Below are positions 1 through 7,445 of a DNA stretch of 64,000 nucleotides, piece after piece (positions within the stretch are counted from its first letter, which is position 1; each line of letters begins with the position of its first letter). The DNA comes from Kamptonema formosum PCC 10802 (lineage in GTDB: Bacteria; Cyanobacteriota; Cyanobacteriia; Cyanobacteriales; Oscillatoriaceae): the NCBI RefSeq assembly GCF_000332335.1, contig NZ_KB235948.1:3175840-3239839 (forward strand), written 5' to 3'. The notes under the pieces were generated by a model. That model ran no database searches, had not been told where the DNA came from, and saw nothing but the letters and a program-made list of their open reading frames with translations. Made by a program: the position numbers and the translations under genes.

Positions 1-1474
1 CTTCTAGAGCGCCAGGAGCCACCATTACCATCGAGCCATCAGAAGCTCGCACCACACCCCCAGTATCTCCCAAAGTTGCCGGTCCGAGTTGCGGATTTTC
101 TACCCGTATTGGAATAACTTCCACCGCAGAACCGTTGCTAACCGTTACAGTGGCGTCCCCCGACTTCAATGCAGTAACTAAACCGTCCTCACTCACGCTC
201 AAAACTGAGGGGTCACTCACCTCATATCGCGTCCCCGACTCATCAGTGTTTAAGTTAGACGAATTGGATAATCCGTTTACCTTCACCGACAATTGCCGAG
301 TCCCCCCAACCGGCAGAGAAACCGCATCGGGATAAGGATCTAACCCATAGATTTGAGCCAGCGCCACACTAAATTCTACTTCACTGACAGCACTGCCTGA
401 ATCATTGGTCGCCGCCGGCTCAAGGGTGAAGCGAATCCCCTTAAACTCCGACACATTGCCATTTTCATCTATCGCCCGCAAATAAAGGGCGTGACTTCCC
501 TCTGGCAGCGCCCCGCCAAATATTTCCTCTAAGGCGTCGCGGTCTAATAAAAACGTTCCATCCTCATTGAGACGGCTGGCAATCTCAGTAAAACTCTCCA
601 CCGGCATCCCTTCAAAACCGGCACGCAAGCTGAAAATCCCGCTGACATCAATAACAGTACCCGCAATCGCCGGGTCAGAGGTAATCCCATCTGCAGACTC
701 CTCACCCGTATCGTTCTCTAGATATGCCGCAATTTCTGGCGGTTCGGTGTCCGCTGAATTGATTTCATCTAAAATTTGTCCCCCCAAAACTGTCCCGCGC
801 CAGTCTAGGGATGGTACAATTACATTATTTACCGATGGGGCTGTGCCCGTCGCACCGGCGACCTGAAACATCACATCGTTGTAATCCTTATCCGCACCGG
901 CATTCACCTGCATATCTTCAAAAGCGAAAGCGTAACCAGTGCCGGTGACATCAGCTATTTGCCCTGAATTGAAAGCATCCCTGGGGTCAGCTGTGGCTAA
1001 TGAAAACAGGGGGCGTCGCGTGCCGGTCAGTGCCGGATTGTTAAAGACATCCTGTATCCTATTCCGGGGGGCTAATATAATCCCAAACTCATCCCCGGGA
1101 TTCATAGATACTGTCTTGACGCCCTGATATGTCCCCTTATTCCAATTTTGCGGCTCAGCCCCCAAAATCCCGGCCAACTTAGCCCCTTCTGTGAAGTCAG
1201 AGATGACGGTATGCCCCTCAGAAGAATTACTCAGCGCCCGCCGCGCGGCTTCTTTGGCAAAGGCACTGTAATCGTTCAGGAAAGCCGACATGCCCTTTAG
1301 GTTAAAGATGCCTACCTCTCCCTCATAGAAGCCGCCATCAAATAGATAACTTATATCGACTTTACCTGTTGGGCCTACTTTAAACACTCCCGACTCAAAG
1401 GGGTTATTATTGCTAGGGGATAGTGACTGACCTGTGAGCGGGTCAGTGTTGGTTTTGGGACTCACTTCCAGCAT
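1..1474 (-). CDS. DUF4114/Ig-like surface protein, downstream part, runs off window
   Basis: Open minus-strand frame from an ATG at 1474 (MLEVSPKTNTD) to the window edge, about 490 residues with no stop, so the 3' end is missing. It opens with the last strand of the PPC domain begun in the upstream fragment. It then has a DUF4114-type segment around residues 125-160 (ending GADKDYNDVMFQ, the acidic DxDxND pattern of that family), then a segment with Ig-like features, and near residues 390-450 a bacterial Ig-like (Big_2) domain (GGTRQLSVKV ... VTALKSGDATVTVSN). Proteins of this build are usually exported, calcium-rich adhesins or matrix proteins of filamentous cyanobacteria. Function is inferred from domains only. 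It was probably one gene with the 1443-1760 fragment. Confidence 0.75.
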   Translation of the reverse strand, partial: MLEVSPKTNTDPLTGQSLSPSNNNPFESGVFKVGPTGKVDISYLFDGGFYEGEVGIFNLKGMSAFLNDYSAFAKEAARRALSNSSEGHTVISDFTEGAKLAGILGAEPQNWNKGTYQGVKTVSMNPGDEFGIILAPRNRIQDVFNNPALTGTRRPLFSLATADPRDAFNSGQIADVTGTGYAFAFEDMQVNAGADKDYNDVMFQVAGATGTAPSVNNVIVPSLDWRGTVLGGQILDEINSADTEPPEIAAYLENDTGEESADGITSDPAIAGTVIDVSGIFSLRAGFEGMPVESFTEIASRLNEDGTFLLDRDALEEIFGGALPEGSHALYLRAIDENGNVSEFKGIRFTLEPAATNDSGSAVSEVEFSVALAQIYGLDPYPDAVSLPVGGTRQLSVKVNGLSNSSNLNTDESGTRYEVSDPSVLSVSEDGLVTALKSGDATVTVSNGSAVEVIPIRVENPQLGPATLGDTGGVVRASDGSMVMVAPGALE

Positions 1475-1760
1475 ATACGTCGCCGCTCACCCGAGAGATT
1501 TCAATCGAGTAGTCCCCCGCAATTAAGGCATCGGCATTAATCACTTCTGGACTTGTTCCGCTATTAGATGATGTGCGCAGTACAGAGCCGGTGCTGTCCA
1601 GCAATTTTATATCGGCATCGGCGCTCAATTCGCCCACAGACAGACTGAAACTCCCCGGTGCGTCCAGAGTAAGCCGGTAAATGTCTGTTGGGTCGGCGCT
1701 CAATACATTGCCGACATATGTGGAGCTGCTGTCTAACGAGCCAATGTTGAAGTCGGACAT
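1443..1760 (-). pseudogene. N-terminal PPC-domain part of a frameshifted DUF4114 surface protein
   Basis: This is the 5' end of a large secreted or surface protein on the minus strand. From the ATG at 1760 (purine-rich GAGGTGAG just upstream) it encodes MSDFNIGSLDSS followed by a bacterial pre-peptidase C-terminal (PPC) beta-sandwich, with the typical spacing of DIYRLTL, FSLSVGEL and ADIKLLDSTG. The frame ends after ISRVSGDVYAG...NQH. The last PPC strand (YMLEVSP) lies in the neighbouring frame, so a one-base shift around 1475-1482 breaks the protein in the middle of the domain. The rest is listed as 1-1474. A programmed shift or a sequencing error cannot be excluded from one sequence. Confidence 0.7.
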
Positions 1761-1763
1761 CAC

Positions 1764-2409
1764 TCACCTCACCTGCAAAGTACGCACCATCAAGTTGCAG
1801 TGTCAGTAACTGCTCGAATCTCTCCGTCACACCTGTCGGGAGCGGCTGACTTGTTTTTTACTGTAGCGAGTTTTTTTTTGGCTGTCAAACTTCTGCGCTC
1901 TCCCCCTCTGACCCTGGGATTTTAATAATTTATCTTTTTGATTAGTATTTCTAATCTTTGCGGGTGAGCGCCTGAAGCCCCGGTCTTTGTTATGATTAAA
2001 CAGCCGTAAATTAGAAATATACCCCGCACCGGCACCCCCTCCGCACCCCCTGAGGGAGCGTTTTTAGCACGCCTGAGGGCGGAATCATTAAAAAATTAAA
2101 TAATTCTTAAGCGGAATTATTAGAAATTTCTATAGCCGCCCGCCATGCCAGCCGGCACACTGCTGCATAACACCCAAAAGGTGCCGGTGTCAAGGGGGAA
2201 TCTCTTAAAAAAGACTCTTCTCAATCAGCTCTTGCCGCTAGAGCACCTGTCTAAAGGGCCATCGACCGCAGGCGCGGCGCGTCTATAGCGCTGCTGCACG
2301 GCGGCAGGGATGGTAGGGGCAACTCCCGTCGCGACTGTCCCGAAAGGATGACAGGGCGGTCTGGTGCCCGGTCCGCGCCGGTGTTAGGAGGCCGGCCACG
2401 GGGGGCATC
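1764..2409. other. Gene-free stretch upstream of the surface protein
   Basis: About 645 bases without a supportable gene. The part nearest the surface-protein gene (1855-2110) is AT-rich with T runs and probably holds its promoter; no convincing -35/-10 pair could be fixed. The part next to the insertion sequence (2240-2409) is GC-rich and holds nothing recognised. Confidence 0.5.
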
Positions 2410-2423
2410 GGTGTCAACTTAAG
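2410..2423 (+). repeat. Left terminal inverted repeat of the IS
   Basis: GGTGTCAACTTAAG, an exact inverted match to 3534-3547. Confidence 0.85.
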
Positions 2424-2437
2424 CAAAAAGAGGGGGA

Positions 2438-2618
2438 GCTGCGAAAATTGGGCCAAAGCCTCTCCTCATCGGGGCAGTTACCCTTCGCCTCGCAGTGCCG
2501 GCGGCACGAGAAGCTGCGAAAACTGGGCCAAAGCGTCTCCCGAGCGGGGCAGTTGCCCTTCGCGTGGGAGTGCCGGCGGCACGAGAAGCTACGAAAACTG
2601 GGCCCAAGCCTCTCCTGC
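2438..2618. repeat. 75-bp tandem repeat, about 2.4 copies, inside the IS left end
   Basis: Units start at 2438, 2513 and 2588 (GCTGCGAAAA / GCTACGAAAA, then TGGGCC and AAGC) and include the hairpin-prone GTGCCGGCGGCAC. Because 75 is a multiple of three, the repeat makes reading frames on both strands, but the products are low-complexity shadows. It replaces the expected N-terminal coding part of the transposase. Confidence 0.85.
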
Positions 2619-2761
2619 AAAGCAGACTATAGCGATATTTTGCGTGAAGCATCACGCTAATATAGAAAGCCGGTGTCAATAACCTCCTTTCTGTCCAAGT
2701 TCAAGATAAAATTCACTCTTTTTCGGGAGACACTGACTTGGGGTTTTGGCTGGATTTATAG

Positions 2762-3538
2762 ATGATGGTGGTGTCAGCCAGAAACCACTGTCCGGTAAGT
2801 GTATGGTATACCGAAGATGCGGCAGCCAATGAGAAAAAGTTCACCGACCAATTGCTGAACTGGCTCCCAGTGGGGGGACTACTGATTTTCGATTTAGGCT
2901 TTTTTAAGTTTCCTGGGTTTGATGCCTTTACCAATGAACAAAAATTTTTTGTCACCCGGCTGAGGGAGAGAGCAGATTAGCGTGTCATCCGCTGCCTGTC
3001 GAGTTACACTACAGGGATGAGATTATCCCAATGGGGCAATATCGTTCTAATCCCTGCAAGCATCCCGTCCGCTTAGTTTCGGTGTGGTGGGGTCAAGCTT
3101 GGTACAATTATCTTACAAACGTACATAACCCGAAGTTTTTATCTCCGCAGCAGGTGTGTGAATTATATAGGCGTCGCTGGCGTATTGAGGATGCTTTTTT
3201 GTTGACTAAACGTCTTTTAGGGTTAGCCTATCTCTGGATGGGGGATAGCAATGGGATTCAAATTCAAATCTTTGCTACTTGGATTTTATACGCTGTTCTC
3301 AATGACTTGTGCCTGCAAGTGGCCCTGGCCCTCAATTAACCTTTGGAACGGATCTCGGTCGAGATGGTGTTTCGGGGTTTGTACCATTATGCTCAAGCAT
3401 GCTTTGCGGGATTCAGATTGTGAGTTACTTAGCTATCTAGTGGAACGTCACAAACTTTTAGGGCAGGTATTGCAGGAGCGCAAGCGTCATCGAGATAATG
3501 TCGCTCGCGCTGCTGAAATCTGGGGCGAGGCTCCTTAA
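2762..3538 (+). pseudogene. IS4-family transposase remnant
   Basis: Catalytic-core pieces of a DDE transposase in at least three frames. The segment 2762-2980 holds the second-aspartate region (GGLLIFDLGFFKFPGF). A shift near 2985 leads to HYRDEIIPMGQYRSNP at about 3013. The frame from 3031 holds the C-terminal E-region (ELYRRRWRIEDAFLLTKRLL), then stops at 3337. The tail (DCELLSYLVERHKLLGQ ... RAAEIWGEAP) continues in a third frame to 3538, immediately before the right inverted repeat. The N-terminal domain and first aspartate are absent. The multiple shifts and stops make this inactive. Confidence 0.85.
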
Positions 3539-3547
3539 GTTGACACC
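3534..3547 (-). repeat. Right terminal inverted repeat of the IS
   Basis: CTTAAGTTGACACC, the exact reverse complement of 2410-2423. It overlaps the last codons of the transposase remnant, as is usual for compact insertion sequences. Confidence 0.85.
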
Positions 3548-3948
3548 AATGGGAGTTCCCCCGCCCCTACTGGCGATGGGAAAACCGGTTGGTTTGGCGA
3601 GATCAGTGCTACAGCTGTTATGCCAGGTTGACATAGATAGTATTTTTTCCCGGCGACCAAATGCAAAAGTCAGGGGCGATGGGTTTTGCCGGCATAATGA
3701 GCCGGCGCTCTCGATGCTTGTGAGAGGGGAGCGCTGCTGGGGCGCAGCAACTGCTGACTTTTCTCAGTGGGCCCACTGGAATTGAGGGAGGCGATCACAA
3801 GGGTTGCCCCCGCGCCGGCGTCCCTGAGTGGGGCCAACTTGGAGCGTGCCGGCCTGATGGAAGGCGCAGCGGGCCGGTGCCAATCTGAAAGGGGCAAGAA
3901 TGCCGGCAGGGCACCGACTGGGGACTTCAGGCATTTCAATCCACAATC
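3548..3948. other. Gene-free stretch right of the IS
   Basis: About 400 bases with no supportable gene. It is rich in GCCGGCG-type words. Short frames on both strands lack recognisable protein features. Confidence 0.5.
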
Positions 3949-4149
3949 TCAATCCACAATCCTCACCCATCCCCGGCGCACGTTGTAGATCAGCCGGTTG
4001 ATGATGTCGTGTTCATTTTCGCTAAGGGAGCCCTTTAGTAGTGCAGCCTTGAGCAGTTGCCGGTCAGTGCGAGTTACGACATTAGAGAACATGACCTGAC
4101 CGTACAGTTCTTCGAGCGTGACTTGGTAGAGATAGTTGGGAAATTGCAT
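3949..4149 (-). CDS. Small conserved cyanobacterial protein (66 aa), unknown function
   Basis: Starts at the ATG at 4149 and reads MQFPNYLYQVTLEELYGQVM. I recognise this as a widespread cyanobacterial family of about 60-70 residues, with a YQVTxEELYGQVMFS opening, a central TRTDRQLLKAALL helix, and a basic RLIYNVRRGWVRIVD end. No signal peptide, membrane segment or cysteine is present, so it should be a soluble two- or three-helix protein. Its role is unknown. It stands alone between an IS remnant and repeat-rich DNA, so the neighbourhood gives no clue. Confidence 0.8.
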   Translation of the reverse strand: MQFPNYLYQVTLEELYGQVMFSNVVTRTDRQLLKAALLKGSLSENEHDIINRLIYNVRRGWVRIVD

Positions 4150-4500
4150 TGTTCTTACGGAAAGTGGTTATTTCCAAGACACCGGGCGATCTTAGTAATT
4201 TGGGCGGTTTCCCCATGAGCCTGGGCGATGGAACCAGTTGCGCAGGGGCGATAATATACATCTATTTTGAGGGTTGAAGTCTTCAGCTACTGTGATATTA
4301 ATCCTTTCATTTTGTGATTCACATCGCCCTGACCAGTGACATAAATCCTGAGGTTTTGTGATTTCAGTCGTTTAAGGTTGGTGAGAGGAATCATCTGCGT
4401 AGCTGATTTGAGTCCTTGCAAATAGGCGACACCAGTGTTTGGGGTGGCTGATGTCTGCCTCTGAGGGCTTCAGACCAATTACCTTCGTTGAGTTGAGCGT

Positions 4501-4905
4501 TATTAATTGCAGGCTCCGGATGTAAAGTTGCCGCACGCCCAACACCGGGCACTTGAGCCGGCAACACCAAGAAGCCGGCATGGTAGCATTCGCAAAAACA
4601 CTGGTGGGTGAGGCAACCGGCTGTGATTGCTGTGCGCTACAGCCCCCTTGGGTAACTGTGGGTAACGCTGGGGGTGCCGGCGCTCTCGCTACTGGGGGCT
4701 GCCCCACAGAAACAGAGAAAGCCGCTCTCGATATTAGCCTTATTAATTGTAAGCTCCGAATATAAAGTTGCCGCACGCCCAATATCGCACCGGGCACTTG
4801 AGCCGGCAGCACCTAGAAGCTGGCATGATAGCATTGGCAAAAACACAGGTGGCTGAGGCAATCGGCTGTTTTGCTGTGCGCTGCACCCCGCTTGGGTTGC
4901 TGTGG
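4501..4905. repeat. 240-bp imperfect direct repeat
   Basis: TATTAATTG(C/T) followed by a (C/A)GCTCCG-type word occurs at 4501 and again at 4741, exactly 240 bp apart. Both copies go on through AAAGTTGCCGCACGCCCAA, GGGCACTTGAGCCGGCA, AGCATT and GAGGCAA to CTGTGGGT. A third partial copy of the unit's end (GGGGGTGCCGGC ... GGCTGCCCCAC) appears at about 5071-5110. No conserved reading frame runs through the copies. Confidence 0.75.
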
Positions 4906-4906
4906 G

Positions 4907-5066
4907 TATAGCACTAGGCACTTAGGTTCGTACATTTCGGCCTCTTTTGCACCCCCCCAGTCCTGCTCCTATTGTCCTAACCCATATTACTACTGGAATA
5001 TAGACGTAGGCCAGCGTCTGGCTGCCCTGAAGGTCTAATGTTCTAACCTAAGTGCATACTGCTATA
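4907..5066. repeat. MITE-like element, copy A
   Basis: A 160-bp segment whose ends are inverted copies of each other: TATAGCACTAGGCACTTAGG at the left, and at the right the reverse complement of TATAGCAGTATGCACTTAGG. Related elements lie at 7072-7174 and 21025-21182. There is no coding capacity. Confidence 0.7.
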
Positions 5067-5498
5067 AAGGTAGGGGTGCCGGCTCTCCTGCTCCCGGAGG
5101 CTGCCCCACTGAGACAGGGAAAGCTGCTCATAGATTAGCAAAGGAAGCGAATATCCTTAAGGTTCCGCCACCGCGCCGGTCAGACAGATCCGCCGGTAGC
5201 AGGTTATTGAAGCTGACCGCACATCAGTACGGCCAGCCCGGACATGACGCGACATCTGCCTGACTTCGCAGTTTGGTAAAGCGTCAGGGGGAGCATCCCA
5301 GGTTTGTAAATAAGCTCTTTGCGTGCGTTATCCCTCTCCTGTCGCTTTGGGGCAATTTGACGAATTTGCGTCATTTCAGACAACGACAGATCGGGCTTTG
5401 ACCCCGGGGAAGACAAAAGGGGGATACAGCAAAATTAGCTGCAAGTGCCGGCTGGCCATAAGTCTTGACCTGCGAGCGAGAAACTGAATCTAAATGGC

Positions 5499-7100
5499 TC
5501 AGGAGATTTTGACTAATTTCCACAGCCAGATTCTCGGCTTTTTTGGGTAAATCGGCTCTATCTTAGAATTCGGATTGACTTCCAAAATTTGGGTGCGGAA
5601 AGTCAGGGAAGGTCTGTAGACAAAGACGTTTGTGAACTCGGGAGAAATCTTAGGTGTGTTTGGGTTAACTGCCAGCTGAAACCGAGAGTTATGGTTGAGC
5701 AGATAGCTGAGAGAAACCACATTACCGAGACTGGCTTCAGAGAGGTTGCTTATCACCAGAGGGGCAGGTGCTTGGTTGATGATGCGAGCGATTTTTGGAT
5801 TGTAATATCCCCATTCCTTATTCCACCAGGTGTCGGCTTGGGAACTAATCGCACAGGAGAGGACTCCACTCGATAGCAGCGCAACCGCGAGTATTTGCCA
5901 CAGCTTCTGTCGCCGGCTGTTCCAGGAGCTGAGTTTAGTGGCGAAGAAGTAAGCAACAGCAAGCTGAAGACCTAAATAAGAAGGGAGGAGATACCGGCTC
6001 TTGGTTGAGCGGATACCTCCCCAAATTATATCTGGCAGGATTAGGGCTAGCGCCGTTACAGCGATCGAGGTCAGGATAAAGAGCCAAATGTGTTTGGGGG
6101 TGTGGCGGCAGAGACAATAAATCGCACAGGCGAGGAGAGCTAATATAATTAAAATGCCTGGAATGAGGGGGATAAGATATATTAATGGGGCGTCAGATTT
6201 CAGGCCAAAATCAAAAAAAAGGCGGCTGATATTAGCCGCCCAGTTTATTATCAAAAACTGAACATTGGTTTGGAGGCCAAGCCAGCTTGTTGTAGTAGCA
6301 ACTTTTGCTGAGTTAGCGATGGCGATGGCAATCCAAGGCAGGAAAGTTAGTAGCGCAGCGCCAGAGGCTAGCAGGAAGGCAGTTCCCCTCGCACTCACTC
6401 GCCAGCGTTCGCCGAACCCGACATATATTCCATGTCCAATTACAACCAGCACGGACAAAAAATGAGTGTAAAGTCCCAGGGAAACTGTAGCGGCATAGAT
6501 GCCCCAACTGGAGACTCGTTTAAGCCGCATCGCTCGGAGGAGTGAGGCGTTTGCTAGCAGGACTGTTACTGTCCACAAACTGTAGGGTCGGGCTTCTTGA
6601 GCGTACAGCACGTGGAAGGGGGAAACGGCTAGAAGTGCGCAGGCGACCCAGCCGGTCAGAGAGGACTGAAATAATTCTAAGCACAGCCAGTAGATGCAAG
6701 GAAATGCTAGCAAACTGATCAGGGCAGACAAACTCCTCGTGACGGCCACAGAATGGCCAAAACCCTGAACCCAGAATCGCGCTATCACAAAATAGAGGGG
6801 CGTCAGCTGAGGTTCTTCTTGCGCCAGTCCCTTAATGGTATCGGTGACGCTTTTTTCTGGATTGGGGCGCTGATATTTCTGTAAGTCTTCGATGGTTATT
6901 ACCTGACCCCGGGCGACTTGCTGAACTGCTTCTGCCTCGGTGTAGCCAGAAATCCGCAATGAGGTAAAAACTTCATCGTACCAGTAGAATTTTCCGTCCA
7001 GATTGAAAAATCGGAAAAATATTCCGACGGCCAACAGGACGGCGATTAGAAGCCGTAATTTGCTTGTCATGTATAGCAGTAGCCACTTAGGTGAGGACAT
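5499..7100 (-). CDS. GT39/ArnT-like membrane glycosyltransferase
   Basis: A 533-residue integral membrane protein of the GT39/GT83 (GT-C) superfamily, which transfers sugars from polyprenyl-phosphate carriers on the outer face of the cytoplasmic membrane. The N-terminal helix is followed by WYDEVFTSLR (D42-E43), the acidic catalytic motif of the first periplasmic loop. Then come about ten hydrophobic helices (for example PLYFVIARFWVQGFGHS, LLAVSPFHVLYAQEARPYS) and a soluble tail. The ATG at 7100 has GGAG upstream; an in-frame ATG at 7070 (MTSKLRLL) is the alternative. Both the ribosome site and the first ten codons lie inside MITE-like copy B, so the longer start may be acquired. It lies just downstream of the Wzc/Wza genes on the same strand and probably serves the same polysaccharide. 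Substrate is unknown. Confidence 0.85.
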   Translation of the reverse strand: MSSPKWLLLYMTSKLRLLIAVLLAVGIFFRFFNLDGKFYWYDEVFTSLRISGYTEAEAVQQVARGQVITIEDLQKYQRPNPEKSVTDTIKGLAQEEPQLTPLYFVIARFWVQGFGHSVAVTRSLSALISLLAFPCIYWLCLELFQSSLTGWVACALLAVSPFHVLYAQEARPYSLWTVTVLLANASLLRAMRLKRVSSWGIYAATVSLGLYTHFLSVLVVIGHGIYVGFGERWRVSARGTAFLLASGAALLTFLPWIAIAIANSAKVATTTSWLGLQTNVQFLIINWAANISRLFFDFGLKSDAPLIYLIPLIPGILIILALLACAIYCLCRHTPKHIWLFILTSIAVTALALILPDIIWGGIRSTKSRYLLPSYLGLQLAVAYFFATKLSSWNSRRQKLWQILAVALLSSGVLSCAISSQADTWWNKEWGYYNPKIARIINQAPAPLVISNLSEASLGNVVSLSYLLNHNSRFQLAVNPNTPKISPEFTNVFVYRPSLTFRTQILEVNPNSKIEPIYPKKPRIWLWKLVKIS

Positions 7101-7174
7101 TCCGGCTCCAAAAGCTCCCCCGCTCCAAAAGCTCCCCCGCTCTTCTGGTCCTAACCAATATGACTGCTGCTATA
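7072..7174. repeat. MITE-like element, copy B, overlapping the GT39 start
   Basis: A 103-bp element: left end TATAGCAGTAGCCACTTAGG, right end the inverted TATAGCAGCAGTCATATTGG, followed inward by TAGGAC or GAGGAC. It contains the first codons of the GT39 gene (start 7100) and the GGAG in front of it. Confidence 0.65.
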
Positions 7175-7445
7175 TCAGCTGTAAACTGCGGATTGGCAAT
7201 CAGAGGGCATGGGGCCAGTCTGCAGGCGCAGCTGGGGGAGCGGGGGGAACCTGGTGGCGGCGGTGCGGACCGAGCGCCGCATTAGAGGCGACACCGGCGT
7301 TCGTAGATGCGCGGCAAGTCGAGTGTCGTGTCCAACGGGAACTCACCCACGATTCGCCGGTGGAAAATCTGCCCTGATTGGCATGGGGTCTGGGGTTTTT
7401 GCCCGCTCGATCTGGCGCAGGGATGCGGTGCCTGCTTCGATGTGA

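Larger units (their letters stand above)
2410..3547. mobile_element. Decayed IS4-type insertion sequence
   Basis: A 1138-bp element bounded by perfect 14-bp inverted repeats: GGTGTCAACTTAAG at 2410-2423 and its reverse complement at 3534-3547. Inside are broken pieces of an IS4-family DDE transposase reading rightwards. No matching target duplication is visible in the flanking bases (GGGGGCATC against AATGGGAG), so the duplication has mutated or an end was rearranged. The left 250 bp are occupied by a 75-bp tandem repeat instead of the transposase N-terminus, so the copy is non-autonomous. Confidence 0.8.
4150..5498. other. Long gene-free, repeat-rich region
   Basis: About 1350 bases without a gene I can support. 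It contains a 240-bp imperfect direct repeat (4501 and 4741, with a partial third copy near 5071) and a 160-bp element with inverted ends (4907-5066). A 70-codon frame at 5204-5416 (minus) has no recognisable features and is not annotated. Confidence 0.6.

Noticed and set aside
2414-2679. Frames in the 75-bp tandem repeat (both strands)
   Set aside because: The repeat length is a multiple of three, so frames stay open by chance; products are repeats of the DNA with no protein features.
4372-4921. Frames on both strands in the 240-bp repeats
   Set aside because: Frames are not kept between the two repeat copies.
5204-5416. 70-codon minus-strand frame in repeat-rich DNA
   Set aside because: No recognisable features or ribosome site.
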